A DNA stretch of 64,000 nt from the NCBI RefSeq assembly GCF_000299035.1, contig NZ_JH921518.1, positions 1,090,439 to 1,154,438 of the forward strand, in the 5' to 3' direction. The position numbers and the translations under genes are program-made. Shown in pieces: positions 54,266 to 63,668 of the stretch; the first letter of the stretch is position 1, and each line of letters begins with the position of its first letter. The notes below the pieces were generated by a model. The model saw only the letters and a program-made list of their open reading frames with translations, made no database searches and had not been told where the DNA came from. Source of the stretch: Bacillus bingmayongensis. Its GTDB lineage: Bacteria > Bacillota > Bacilli > Bacillales > Bacillaceae_G.

Positions 54266-56266
54266 TTATGCACTTTGACTTCCTTCTATTTGTGTTTTGT
54301 ACATTTCATAATAACGACCCTTTTTTTGCATTAATTCATCGTGAGAGCCCTTTTCAAGAATAGTGCCCCGATCCAGTACAATAATTTGATCTGCACTCTT
54401 AATTGTTGAAAGGCGATGCGCAATAATAAATGTTGTTCTTCCTTTTTTAACAACTTCTAGAGCCCCCTGAATCATTGCTTCCGTTTCCGTATCAATACTT
54501 GAGGTCGCTTCATCTAAAACTAAAATGGCTGGATCAAACGCTAATGCACGAGCAAATGATATAAGTTGACGCTCCCCTGTTGAAAGCGTGCTTCCTTTTT
54601 CCGTAATTTCTTCATCTATATTGTTCGCAAATCTCTCTGCTCCCACATCATGCAGTGCTTTTATAATTCGAGATTTTGAAATATTTGGATTCTCTAAACT
54701 TACATTTGATGCAACTGTTCCACTAAATAGAAATGGATCTTGCAGTACAATCCCCATATGTTCACGGAGTGCCTGCTTTGGTATAGTTTTTACGTCATGC
54801 CCATCAATTGTAAGCTTTCCTTTTTGAAACTCATAAAATTGGAAGAGTACATTCATAATGGAACTTTTTCCGGATCCAGTATGACCAACGAGGGCAACTG
54901 TTTCTCCTTTTTTTGCCTCAAAAGAAATATGTTTTAATACTTCATCTTTTCCATTATAAGAAAATGAAACATTATCAAATCGAACATTTCCATTAAGACG
55001 TGGAATGCGATCTTCCTCGAGTACTTCTCCCTTTTCATCTAACAGTTCAAATACACGTTCTGATGCAACTCGCGCTTGCTCTAAATTTGCAAGTTGATTT
55101 ACCATATTTGTAATTGGCGAGAAGAGCCTTGTTAAATAATCGACAAATGCATACAGTATCCCTAAAGAAATAATTCCAGTAGCGCTCAAAGAGGCGCCGC
55201 CAAAATACCAAATAACCCCCGTAAAGGCAATGTTGCGCAAGACACCTACTAAATTATGTGATGTTGCTGCATTTAAATTTAAAATTTTATTTTGGTACTT
55301 AAAGTAATCTTCATTTAATTCTTCAAATTCTTTCTTCGTTGTACGCTCTTGACGAAATGCCTGAATGATAGGCATTCCTTGAATGGATTCATTCACTGTT
55401 CCATTAATATCTGATAATCGAGAGCGCACCTTATGATTGTACACAGAGGCATATTTTCTATATACAACAGCCCAAACAATTAAAATTGGGATGATAATTA
55501 AACAGAGAAGCGCTAATTTAATATCAAGTAAAAATAACGCAATAAAGATTCCAATAATATAAATAAAACTAGAAACGAATGTCGCTAAAACTGTCACATA
55601 TAACTCACGAATTGCCTCCGTATCATTCGTTACACGCGATACAATTTTCCCTGCTGGTAAATGGTCAAAGTAACGAATCGGTAATGTTTGAATATGAGAA
55701 AAGACATCTTCACGCATAATTTGAATGATTTTATTAGATGCTTTCTGTAAAAAAAACTGTTTACCGTATGCAAACAAAGATAAGACTAACAATAGTGCAA
55801 AATATCCTCCGCCAAGTAAAAGTAATCGTTTCATCTCAGGTTCATAAAACGAATACACTTCTTTAGTTGTTAACATTTTTGCTTTATACACTTGCGTTGC
55901 TTTCCCGCTTTGAACTGTAATTATATCCCCCTTTACAGAACGTGTTCCCTCGGCTGCAATTTTGTTAGGTACAAAATAATAAGTGAAACCAACTTGTATA
56001 ATACGAACTTCTTTTCCTTTTTGTTCTCCTTTTTCAAAACGGTCGCTTCGCTTATACCAAGCTCCGTTATATAATACGGCATCCTCACCTTGCTCCGTTT
56101 CATACCAAGGCTTCTCAATCCCAACAATATGATCATCAATCATTGTCTTTGCCACAAATGGCCCTGCAAGCTCGGCAATAACGAAAATAAATAACATTGC
56201 AAGTGCCGCAATAATGGTTCCCTTTACTTTCATGGCGTACCTAAATAACCGCTTTGAAACGCTCAT
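54266..56266 (-). CDS. bmrD: Heterodimeric multidrug ABC exporter subunit BmrD (YheH)
   Basis: A 666-residue ABC exporter half. Between the first and second membrane helices it carries an extra extracytoplasmic domain of about 100 residues (~45-140), a feature of BmrD/YheH. The NBD has Walker A GHTGSGKSSIM, Walker B ILVLDEATSSIDTE with the catalytic Glu, and a degenerate signature LSTGERQLISFARAL. Its start ATG overlaps the bmrC stop by four bases (ATGA). With BmrC it exports drugs; the pair has one good and one degenerate ATP site. Confidence 0.92.
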   Translation of the reverse strand: MSVSKRLFRYAMKVKGTIIAALAMLFIFVIAELAGPFVAKTMIDDHIVGIEKPWYETEQGEDAVLYNGAWYKRSDRFEKGEQKGKEVRIIQVGFTYYFVPNKIAAEGTRSVKGDIITVQSGKATQVYKAKMLTTKEVYSFYEPEMKRLLLLGGGYFALLLVLSLFAYGKQFFLQKASNKIIQIMREDVFSHIQTLPIRYFDHLPAGKIVSRVTNDTEAIRELYVTVLATFVSSFIYIIGIFIALFLLDIKLALLCLIIIPILIVWAVVYRKYASVYNHKVRSRLSDINGTVNESIQGMPIIQAFRQERTTKKEFEELNEDYFKYQNKILNLNAATSHNLVGVLRNIAFTGVIWYFGGASLSATGIISLGILYAFVDYLTRLFSPITNMVNQLANLEQARVASERVFELLDEKGEVLEEDRIPRLNGNVRFDNVSFSYNGKDEVLKHISFEAKKGETVALVGHTGSGKSSIMNVLFQFYEFQKGKLTIDGHDVKTIPKQALREHMGIVLQDPFLFSGTVASNVSLENPNISKSRIIKALHDVGAERFANNIDEEITEKGSTLSTGERQLISFARALAFDPAILVLDEATSSIDTETEAMIQGALEVVKKGRTTFIIAHRLSTIKSADQIIVLDRGTILEKGSHDELMQKKGRYYEMYKTQIEGSQSA

Positions 56267-58017
56267 ATTTTCACCTCACCCTCTATATTTTCCCCCTGCT
56301 GTCTTTCAAACTGCTCTCTATACCAGCCATCATTAGAAACGAGCCTATCATGTGTTCCCTCTTCTATGATTTCACCATTATCCATAACGAGAATCCAATC
56401 AGCATGCTGCACAGCTGATAACCGATGCGTTGTTATAATTGTTGTTTTTCCGCTTCTTTCTCTTCGTATATTTTCAATAATTGCCGCTTCCGTCCTGGCA
56501 TCTACAGCTGATAATGAATCATCTAAAATTAAAATTTCTGGATTTTGAATAACCGCTCGCGCAATCGAAATTCGCTGTTTTTGCCCACCAGATAAAGAAA
56601 CGCCTTTCTCTCCAACAAGTGTCTCTAACCCTTCTGGAAGGAACTCTAAATCTTTTTTGAATGCTGCAATTTCAATAGCCTTTTCAAGTTCCTCTTCGCT
56701 TGCTTCTCTGTTTCCAAATAAAATATTTTCCCTTGCCGTTTTTGAAAATAAAATATGCTCTTGTGGTACATACCCAATCCAGCCTCTTACGTTTTCAGTC
56801 GGAATTTCATCCAGCGTAACATCCGACACCGTAATCTCCCCGTCTCCAAGTGGATACTGACGAAGAAGTTGACGAACAAGGGTCGTTTTACCACTCCCAG
56901 TTTTCCCAACAACACCAAGTGTTTCTCCTTGTTTTAATGAAAAAGAAACATTTTTCAAATTCATATCTGGTGAAGCCGGATACGAAAAGGAAACTTTATC
57001 AAAGTCGATATACTCTGGTTCGTGTACACGCTTCGGCTTTTTCACGTTCTTCACGTCAGGCTCATACGCTAATGTTTCATTAACGCGGTCTAGCGAAGCA
57101 TTTCCGCGCTGCATCACATTGATTAATTCACCAATCGCAAACATCGGCCAAATCATCATTCCAAGGTAAACGTTAAAGGAAACAAGTTCTCCAAGAGTAA
57201 CCTTTGATTGGAATACTAAAAACGCTCCATATACAAGACCAATTAAATAACTAAGACCTACTAGCATCTTGACTGTTGGCTGAAACAACGCATCAATTCT
57301 TGCTACTTTCATATTTTTTTCATATACATCTGTTCCTAATTGATGAAATCTTTCTTCATCAGCTTTTTCCTGTACATATGCACGGATAACACGCACGCCA
57401 GCAATCGATTCAAGTACTTTATCATTCATATCTCCAAAAGCATCTTGAGCAACCGTAAAGCGTTCATGTAACTTTTTTCCATATATATTCATCGCATATG
57501 CCATAATCGGCAAAGGAAGAAGTGCCGCAATTGTAAGTTGCCAACTAATTGAAAAGCCCATCATAAAAACAATTGTGAGCATATATAAGCTAGAATCCAC
57601 TAGTGTCAAAATCCCAAAACCAGCAGTCATAGAAATCGCCTTCAAATCATTTGTCGCTCTCGCCATTAAATCACCAGTACGATTTTTGTGATAAAAGGTC
57701 GGTGTCATTTTCAGCAAGTGCCCCATAAATTTTGAACGCATCGTTTTTTCAAGCACGAATGCCCCGCCAAACAATTGGTGTTGCCATACATACGTGAGTA
57801 TATATCCACCTATTGTCGCTCCAAATAAAATCCAAATATATTTCATAATTACTTCACTTGTTAAAGATCCTATTTTTATATGATCAATTGTTAATCCGAT
57901 TACTTTCGGAGGTATTACCTCTATTACATTTACAATTAGAAGCGCTCCAATTGCGATACTATACCTCTTCCAATGTTCTTTAAAAAACCATGTTAACTTT
58001 TGTAATACTGAAAACAA
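56263..58017 (-). CDS. bmrC: Heterodimeric multidrug ABC exporter subunit BmrC (YheI)
   Basis: A 584-residue ABC exporter half with six membrane helices and an NBD: Walker A GKTGSGKTTL, signature LSGGQKQRISIARAV, but Walker B ILILDDSLSAVDAR, where Asp replaces the catalytic Glu. This makes the degenerate site of the heterodimer, as in B. subtilis BmrCD. The start is TTG 58017, eight bases after GGGAG. A ~380-nt leader with a 28-codon reading frame and two alternative hairpins precedes it. In B. subtilis bmrCD is induced by ribosome inhibitors through the bmrB leader; the same logic is visible here. Confidence 0.92.
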   Translation of the reverse strand: MFSVLQKLTWFFKEHWKRYSIAIGALLIVNVIEVIPPKVIGLTIDHIKIGSLTSEVIMKYIWILFGATIGGYILTYVWQHQLFGGAFVLEKTMRSKFMGHLLKMTPTFYHKNRTGDLMARATNDLKAISMTAGFGILTLVDSSLYMLTIVFMMGFSISWQLTIAALLPLPIMAYAMNIYGKKLHERFTVAQDAFGDMNDKVLESIAGVRVIRAYVQEKADEERFHQLGTDVYEKNMKVARIDALFQPTVKMLVGLSYLIGLVYGAFLVFQSKVTLGELVSFNVYLGMMIWPMFAIGELINVMQRGNASLDRVNETLAYEPDVKNVKKPKRVHEPEYIDFDKVSFSYPASPDMNLKNVSFSLKQGETLGVVGKTGSGKTTLVRQLLRQYPLGDGEITVSDVTLDEIPTENVRGWIGYVPQEHILFSKTARENILFGNREASEEELEKAIEIAAFKKDLEFLPEGLETLVGEKGVSLSGGQKQRISIARAVIQNPEILILDDSLSAVDARTEAAIIENIRRERSGKTTIITTHRLSAVQHADWILVMDNGEIIEEGTHDRLVSNDGWYREQFERQQGENIEGEVKI

Positions 58018-58058
58018 TGAAATCTCTCCCTTCTCAATCTTGTTTCAGTCTATTTCTG

Positions 58059-58115
58059 TTATCCACTATCAAAAGCCCCTATCTTTATACCGCGCCAACT
58101 ATACTGTTTCATCAT
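58059..58115 (-). CDS. 18-codon small ORF between attenuator and bmrC
   Basis: It reads MMKQYSWRGIKIGAFDSG and has GGGGAAGAGG directly upstream of ATG 58115. It is downstream of the attenuator hairpin, so it would be translated only in readthrough RNA. It may be a second leader or chance. Confidence 0.35.
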   Translation of the reverse strand: MMKQYSWRGIKIGAFDSG

Positions 58116-58183
58116 ACCTCTTCCCCTTTCATATCTTGTTTTATCGAAACCATACAAAGTATGGAAACAATCAAAATAGAGAC

Positions 58184-58265
58184 AAAAAAGCGCATACCGC
58201 CGCTTGACGATATGCGCAAAAACGCATAAAAGCGTACGTTACGAAATACGCAACGTACGCTTTTT
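58184..58265 (-). promoter_or_regulatory. bmrC attenuator: terminator and competing hairpins
   Basis: The terminator stem GCGCATA/TATGCGC (58217-58190) is followed by six T (58189-58184). Upstream hairpin GCGTACGTT/AACGTACGC lies at 58260-58232. A TATGCG at 58228-58223 can pair instead with the CGCATA of the terminator (58216-58211) and so block it. The end of the leader frame (58305-58291) can pair with the arm at 58259-58247 over 13 bases with a two-base bulge. Confidence 0.72.
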
Positions 58266-58281
58266 CAAAAACAAAAAAGCA

Positions 58282-58368
58282 CTATCTTTCCGTACGGGTT
58301 GCGTAATAATATGAACGTTTTCCATCATATAATCCAGCTAAGCCAGCCATATTTACCATTACAATCAT
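58282..58368 (-). CDS. Leader peptide of bmrCD (BmrB-like), 28 aa
   Basis: It starts at ATG 58368 behind AAGGAGGTG and reads MIVMVNMAGLAGLYDGKRSY, then YYATRTER and a stop. It is upstream of an attenuator and bmrC, in the place of B. subtilis bmrB, whose translation controls bmrCD. A run of three Tyr and Arg codons near the end and the base pairing of these codons with the downstream hairpin suggest that ribosome position controls RNA folding. It is not named bmrB because I could not align the sequences. Confidence 0.72.
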   Translation of the reverse strand: MIVMVNMAGLAGLYDGKRSYYYATRTER

Positions 58369-58402
58369 TACGCACACCTCCTTCATTTATTTTCCATTTT
58401 TA

Positions 58403-58432
58403 ATTTTATAACTTTAGGAACTTTTCTGTCAA
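58403..58432 (-). promoter_or_regulatory. Sigma-A promoter of bmr leader
   Basis: TTGACA (58432-58427) and TATAAAAT (58410-58403) on the minus strand, with 16-18-base spacing depending on which hexamer is used; predicted start near 58396. Confidence 0.68.
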
Positions 58433-58478
58433 TTGTTTTTTTCATTATTTTACAAAACAAACTTTTATCACAAGAAAT

Positions 58479-58562
58479 ATAAAGTGAAACTTTAATCAGT
58501 GGGGGTTTTCTTCATCCCCCACTGATTATCAGCCCGCACCAATCGGGCTTTTAGGGGATAAA
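58479..58562 (+). repeat. bcr1-like repeat, 3'-truncated copy
   Basis: ATAAAGTGAAACTTTAATC, CAGTGGGGG/CCCCCACTG hairpin, CACCAATCGGGCTTTTA, then directly GGGGATAAA. The right-hand hairpin is missing and the ends are intact. Confidence 0.8.
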
Positions 58563-58711
58563 ATACATACTCCCTTTCCCATACTCGAAAAAAATTATCT
58601 ATTAATACTATTTATAAACCCTATATTTCACTTAAAAATAAAGTAAACCCCTTTCAGAAAGGGCATACAAAATTAAAATCACACAAGAAATCGTTTTCAT
58701 AAACATTTTGT

Positions 58712-58740
58712 TTGAAAAATATTCTCAAACCCCCTACAAT
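58712..58740 (+). promoter_or_regulatory. Sigma-A promoter of gapN
   Basis: TTGAAA (58712-58717), a 17-base spacer and TACAAT (58735-58740), 47 bp before the gapN start. Confidence 0.68.
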
Positions 58741-58786
58741 CACCATATACTCACTCTTACAAGTTGCTATTTTAGGAGGACAAATC

Positions 58787-60226
58787 ATGACAACTAGCAA
58801 TACGTACAAATTTTATTTAAACGGTGAATGGAGAGAAAGCTCTTCTGGGCAAACAATTGATATTCCATCACCATATTTACATGAAGTAATTGGACAAGTA
58901 CAAGCGATTACTCGTGAAGAAGTTGACGAAGCAATTGCATCAGCAAAAGAAGCTCAAAAAGAATGGGCTGAAGCTTCTCTTCAAGAACGTGCAAAATATT
59001 TATATAAATGGGCTGATGAGCTCGTAAATATGCAAGATGAAATTGCCGATGTTGTAATGAAAGAAGTCGGTAAAGGTTATAAAGATGCGAAAAAAGAAGT
59101 TGTTCGTACAGCGGACTTAATTCGCTACACTGTAGACGAAGCACTTCATATGCATGGCGAAAGCATGATGGGTGATAGCTTCCCTGGTGGATCTAAATCT
59201 AAACTTGCAATCGTTCAACGTGCACCACGTGGCGTAATTTTAGCAATCGCACCATTTAACTACCCTGTAAACTTATCTGCTGCAAAACTTGCACCAGCTC
59301 TTATTATGGGGAACGCCGTTATCTTTAAACCAGCAACACAAGGCGCAATTAGCGGTATTAAAATGGTTGAAGCTCTTCATAAAGCAGGTCTCCCAAAAGG
59401 ACTTGTAAACGTAGCAACAGGACGCGGTTCTGTTATCGGTGACTACTTAGTAGAACATCCTGGCGTAAATATGGTATCGTTCACAGGTGGTACGAATACA
59501 GGTGCTCACTTAGCGAAAAAAGCTGCTATGATTCCGCTTGTATTAGAACTTGGCGGTAAAGACCCTGGTATCGTACGCGAAGATGCTGATTTACAAGAAG
59601 CTGCAAAACATATCGTTAGCGGTGCATTCTCATACTCAGGTCAACGTTGTACTGCAATCAAGCGCGTGCTTGTACATGAAAATGTAGCGGACGAGCTTGT
59701 TAGCTTATTAAAAGAACAAGTAGCTGAACTATCTGTTGGTTCTCCAGAACAAGACAGCACAATCGTTCCATTAATTGACGATAAATCTGCTGATTTCGTT
59801 CAAGGATTAGTTGACGATGCAGTGGAAAAAGGCGCTACAATCGTGATTGGTAACAAACGCGAGCGCAACTTAATTTACCCAACATTAATTGACAATGTAA
59901 CAGAAGAAATGAAAGTTGCTTGGGAAGAGCCATTCGGCCCAATCCTTCCAATCATCCGCGTTTCTTCTGATGAGCAAGCAATTGAAATTGCGAATAAATC
60001 AGATTTCGGCTTACAAGCAAGTGTCTTCACTAAAGACATTAACAAAGCATTTGCAATTGCTAACAAAATTGACACTGGTTCTGTTCAAATTAACGGACGT
60101 ACAGAGCGTGGCCCTGACCACTTCCCATTCATCGGTGTAAAAGGTTCTGGTATGGGAGCACAAGGTATTCGTAAGAGCCTTGAGTCTATGACACGTGAAA
60201 AAGTAACTGTATTAAACTTAATTTAA
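58787..60226 (+). CDS. gapN: NADP-dependent glyceraldehyde-3-phosphate dehydrogenase (GapN)
   Basis: A 479-residue aldehyde dehydrogenase of the non-phosphorylating GAPDH type. It oxidises glyceraldehyde-3-phosphate to 3-phosphoglycerate and makes NADPH. The catalytic Cys is in YSGQRCTAIKRVL and the general base Glu in LVLELGGKDPGI; the binding block IAPFNYPVNLSAAKLAPAL and the C-terminal RGPDHFPFIGVKGSGMG are characteristic of GapN. SD TTAGGAGGA precedes ATG 58787; the longer frame has no SD. It is monocistronic between its own promoter and terminator. Confidence 0.9.
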   Translation: MTTSNTYKFYLNGEWRESSSGQTIDIPSPYLHEVIGQVQAITREEVDEAIASAKEAQKEWAEASLQERAKYLYKWADELVNMQDEIADVVMKEVGKGYKDAKKEVVRTADLIRYTVDEALHMHGESMMGDSFPGGSKSKLAIVQRAPRGVILAIAPFNYPVNLSAAKLAPALIMGNAVIFKPATQGAISGIKMVEALHKAGLPKGLVNVATGRGSVIGDYLVEHPGVNMVSFTGGTNTGAHLAKKAAMIPLVLELGGKDPGIVREDADLQEAAKHIVSGAFSYSGQRCTAIKRVLVHENVADELVSLLKEQVAELSVGSPEQDSTIVPLIDDKSADFVQGLVDDAVEKGATIVIGNKRERNLIYPTLIDNVTEEMKVAWEEPFGPILPIIRVSSDEQAIEIANKSDFGLQASVFTKDINKAFAIANKIDTGSVQINGRTERGPDHFPFIGVKGSGMGAQGIRKSLESMTREKVTVLNLI

Positions 60227-60237
60227 CATTTTATTTT

Positions 60238-60276
60238 AGAAGCTAGTCTACGGCTGTAGATCTAGCTTCTTTTTTA
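60238..60276 (+). terminator. Terminator of gapN
   Basis: AGAAGCTAG pairs with CTAGCTTCT and seven T follow. Confidence 0.85.
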
Positions 60277-60404
60277 TTTCTCAAACAACATTCTCGTCCC
60301 TACTTTTAATGACAAATTGTTCACTATAATCTGATTATTACTATATCCATTGACGTATAAAAATACATTTGTTACCCTTGATTATGTTAATTTAATACAT
60401 AAAT

Positions 60405-60602
60405 CCTCATTCGTATCTCGGTGAGGTAGAGGTTGCAGTCATTAAGAGTATCATTTCGGGAGATGTAGTGGCATCGATGAACGAATGAAAAAGGAATGGT
60501 TGCCGAAGTAAGCAATGTCCACCATGCATTCTTGCTGGGTCTGTTATTTAATAAGTGCAGAACTGTCACAAACATTTTGTTTGTGGAGAGCTATCGAGAG
60601 GT
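60405..60602 (+). ncRNA. Lysine riboswitch (L-box)
   Basis: Characteristic blocks appear in order: GGTAGAGGTTGCAGTC, a GGGAGATG arm, GGTTGCCGAAG, TTGCTGGGTCTG, ATAAGTGCAGAACTGTCA and GGAGAGCTATCGAGAGG. This matches the L-box core. It lies directly upstream of a terminator and a lysine-permease-like gene, so lysine should switch the gene off. Confidence 0.9.
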
Positions 60603-60627
60603 ATGTCGTGGGTTTCCTATAAGATAG

Positions 60628-60660
60628 AAAGCACGTAGCGACAATGACACGTGCTTTTTT
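60628..60660 (+). terminator. Riboswitch-controlled terminator
   Basis: AAAGCACGT pairs with ACGTGCTTT and six T follow. It is the expression platform of the lysine riboswitch. Confidence 0.85.
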
Positions 60661-60752
60661 CGTTTTGTATGAAGCTTACCTTTCTTTCATTTTTGGAAGA
60701 CATACATATCTCCTCGCTTGACTTGGTTATACTAACTTTGGAGGTATTTTTT

Positions 60753-62168
60753 ATGCAACAAAAAAAATGGGGCTTTTGGGTACTGACAGCATTCGTTGTC
60801 GGCAATATGGTTGGCGCTGGTATTTTCATGGTGCCTAGTACATTAGCGCAAACAGCAAGCCCTCTCGGTGTTACTTTAGCTTGGTTAACAACAGGGTTTG
60901 GTGTTTTAATGCTAGCTCTTGTTTTCGGTAATTTAGCAATTCGTCGTCCCGATTTAACAACAGGGCCACAAAGTCATGCATATGCATTATTCTCATCACC
61001 AAAAAAGAAAAAAATGGCTGGATTCAGCATGGTTTGGGGCTATTGGGTCGCAAACTGGGCAAGTAATGTTGCTATTATTACATCTTTTGCAGGTTACTTA
61101 TCTCTCTTCTTCCCGATTATGAAAGATACACGCCTCTTATTTTCAATTGGAACTTTCAATGTGGAAGTTGGAAAGCTTATTACATTCTCCATCTGTTCTT
61201 TTTTATTATGGGGAACGCATATGATTTTAACCAACGGTGTAAACGGAGCTGGGAAATTAAACTTCTTAGCAACAACAACGAAAGTGACTGGATTCCTTCT
61301 ATTCATCGTTGTTACTTTGTTTGCATTTCAAGCTTCAAAATTTGGACAATGGTACACACCAATGATTGATAAAGAAGGCGTGTCACACAGACTGCTTTCA
61401 CAAGTGAATTTAGCTGCTCTCACAACACTTTGGGCATTTATCGGTATTGAATCAGCCGTTCTTTTATCAAACCGTGCCAAATCTCCAAAAACGGTAAAAC
61501 ATGCAACTGTCGCTGGCTTATTAATAACTGTTGCCATTTATTTAGGAATTACCATTTTAACAATGGGTGTGCTTCATATGGATAAACTACAAACTTCTGA
61601 ACGCCCATTAGCTGATGCATTAAATGCTGCAATGGGTCATGGCGGCGGGAAATTAATGGCTTTACTTGCTCTTACTTCCCTATTCGGCTCAATATTAGGT
61701 TGGATTTTATTAAGCTCAGAAGTACCATATCAAGCGGCAAAAGAAGGATTTTTCCCTTCCTTCTTCGCAAAAACAAATAAAAAAGGTAGTCCAATTTATT
61801 CACTAAGACTGACAAACATTATGTCACAAGTCTTCTTGTTCTCAACGTTATCAGGGACGATTGCCGAGGCCTATACATTCGTTATTACTGTCTCAACCTT
61901 AGCTTACTTAATCCCTTATCTCGTTTCACCAATCTTCCAATTAAAACTTGTTACAACTGGTGAAACATATAAAAATGAAATGGGTTCACGAATTATGGAT
62001 GGTATTGTCGCAGTCATTGCACTTTGCTATGCACTATGGGTCATTAAAACTGGATCCTCAGATATAAAAACATTCCTTCTTGGAATCGGCTTATTTGTAA
62101 TTGGCTTTGCCTTTTATCCATTAATGAATCGTGATGAAAAAAGAAATAAAAACGAGCAAGCTGCATAA
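60753..62168 (+). CDS. Lysine-regulated APC permease (YvsH/ArcD-like)
   Basis: A 471-residue, 12-helix basic-amino-acid antiporter of the APC superfamily (ArcD/LysI group). Blocks: FVVGNMVGAGIFMVPSTLAQ, LTTGPQSHAYALF, WGYWVANWASNVAIITSFAG, and WAFIGIESAVLLSNRAK. It resembles B. subtilis YvsH, which is also under a lysine riboswitch, so lysine import is its likely role. The SD TTGGAGG precedes ATG 60753; the longer frame runs through the terminator and is not used. It is monocistronic. Confidence 0.88.
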   Translation: MQQKKWGFWVLTAFVVGNMVGAGIFMVPSTLAQTASPLGVTLAWLTTGFGVLMLALVFGNLAIRRPDLTTGPQSHAYALFSSPKKKKMAGFSMVWGYWVANWASNVAIITSFAGYLSLFFPIMKDTRLLFSIGTFNVEVGKLITFSICSFLLWGTHMILTNGVNGAGKLNFLATTTKVTGFLLFIVVTLFAFQASKFGQWYTPMIDKEGVSHRLLSQVNLAALTTLWAFIGIESAVLLSNRAKSPKTVKHATVAGLLITVAIYLGITILTMGVLHMDKLQTSERPLADALNAAMGHGGGKLMALLALTSLFGSILGWILLSSEVPYQAAKEGFFPSFFAKTNKKGSPIYSLRLTNIMSQVFLFSTLSGTIAEAYTFVITVSTLAYLIPYLVSPIFQLKLVTTGETYKNEMGSRIMDGIVAVIALCYALWVIKTGSSDIKTFLLGIGLFVIGFAFYPLMNRDEKRNKNEQAA

Positions 62169-62187
62169 AGCAACTTGCTCGTTTTTA
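62153..62187 (+). terminator. Terminator of lysine permease gene
   Basis: CGAGCAAG pairs with CTTGCTCG and a T-rich run follows; the left arm overlaps the last codons. Confidence 0.8.
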
Positions 62188-62236
62188 TTTTGGTCTCAAC
62201 AAGAAACCTTTATAATGAAAGATAGAGGTGAAAAAC

Positions 62237-63436
62237 ATGTCAATTGAAACACTATGGAGCTCTCGTTTCCAAAAGCATCTTCAAAATGTCATCATGTACT
62301 TTGCACGTATGATTAGTGGTTTATTATATAGCTTCATCTTTATTTCATGCGTGGGCGCATATTATTACGCAAAGTTTCTGAAAACATCTCCTTCTAAAGG
62401 AATCTCATTATTACTCATCATAATTGTACTTACAATCGTTATAACTAGATGCCCAATTCGTACGTTTCTCCAGAAACCTGACGCTGTGTATTTACTGGCA
62501 CTAGAAGAGAAATTAGCATCTTATTTCAAACAATCTCTTCTATATAATTATGTCATGCAGCTATTTCCATTGTTATTTACGTTTCTAATCATTACACCAC
62601 TAGCAATGCAAACATTACAGACAACTGTTCCATTCTTATGTACGATCTTTTTCATTTTAATGTTGCTAAAAAGTTGGAACCTATATATCAATTGGATTTG
62701 GCGTGATCACTATAACAGCCAAATCTGGTTTATCATTCGTTTCACTTGTAACGCACTTACTCTTTATATGCTCTTCCAGTCCGTATCAGTCGTTCTATTA
62801 GGTGCTGTTCTTTTGCTTCCAACCTTTATACTTATTTATACAGTAAAACAACCAACAAAACGAATTAACTGGGAATATATCATTGAACAAGAAGAAAAAA
62901 TGGACATGCACTTTTACCAATTTGCAAACTTTTTCACCGATGTTCCTCATCTGAAAAAACAAGTAAAACAAAGAAAATGGTTAACAAGTTGGTTAGAACC
63001 TATATTACATAAAAAACAATCTACTTTTTTATATTTGAACACTTTATCATTCTTACGTGCAAATGATTATTTTGGTATATATATTCGATTAACTGCCATT
63101 GGTTCTTTCATTTTATATTTCGTACCAAATGTATTTGTAAAAGGCGCTATTACTTGTTGTCTCTTATATATGACCTCTATGCAATTGCGTTCCTTATGGA
63201 AATATTTTTTGGGAAATAATATTGTAGCATTATATCCCATTCCAGTTAAAGAAAGGATACGCCAATTTCTTACCCTTGTGTTTTTATTAGCAATCGTTCA
63301 ATTAATAGTATTTACAGTCATGATACTTGTTTCTATACAGCAGTTTTTGCCTGCTTTTTTAACTATTGTAATCAGCATACTTTTTATCAAATTTATTATC
63401 ATTCCAAAAACAAAAAAACTTATTTCTTCTTTATAA
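62237..63436 (+). CDS. ecsB: EcsB-type ABC exporter permease
   Basis: A 399-residue membrane protein of the EcsB family, with about eight hydrophobic helices and a hydrophilic central segment (~210-270). EcsB is the membrane half of the EcsAB exporter, linked in Bacillus to secretion, competence and regulated proteolysis by RasP. The N-terminus SIETLWSSRFQKHL and the stretch IYINWIWRDHYN-like NLYINWIWRDHY are typical. No ecsA ATPase is beside it here, so it may be a second copy. ATG 62237 follows AGAGGTG. It ends at a terminator. Confidence 0.78.
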   Translation: MSIETLWSSRFQKHLQNVIMYFARMISGLLYSFIFISCVGAYYYAKFLKTSPSKGISLLLIIIVLTIVITRCPIRTFLQKPDAVYLLALEEKLASYFKQSLLYNYVMQLFPLLFTFLIITPLAMQTLQTTVPFLCTIFFILMLLKSWNLYINWIWRDHYNSQIWFIIRFTCNALTLYMLFQSVSVVLLGAVLLLPTFILIYTVKQPTKRINWEYIIEQEEKMDMHFYQFANFFTDVPHLKKQVKQRKWLTSWLEPILHKKQSTFLYLNTLSFLRANDYFGIYIRLTAIGSFILYFVPNVFVKGAITCCLLYMTSMQLRSLWKYFLGNNIVALYPIPVKERIRQFLTLVFLLAIVQLIVFTVMILVSIQQFLPAFLTIVISILFIKFIIIPKTKKLISSL

Positions 63437-63484
63437 AACAAAGCTTTCATCAACGAGCTTTTAAAAAACAAAAGAATGTTTAAT

Positions 63485-63516
63485 GAAAAAAGACTGTTGT
63501 TCACAGTCTTTTTTTC
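63485..63516 (+). terminator. Terminator of ecsB-like gene
   Basis: AAAAAGACTGT pairs with ACAGTCTTTTT and further T. Confidence 0.85.
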
Positions 63517-63668
63517 ATTTCCCAACACACTTCCGCTAATTTCTAATCACTTTTTTAGGCATTTCTCATATAGTGAAAATGACTATAATTTTGACTCATT
63601 TTATTTACCATCCATAAGTTATGCAATTGTTCATCACATATATAAACAAAAAAGATGGGAGCCCTACT

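Noticed and set aside
60651-60752. N-terminal extension of the lysine permease
   Set aside because: The extra codons run through the T-run of the riboswitch terminator and have no SD; TTTGGAGG marks ATG 60753.
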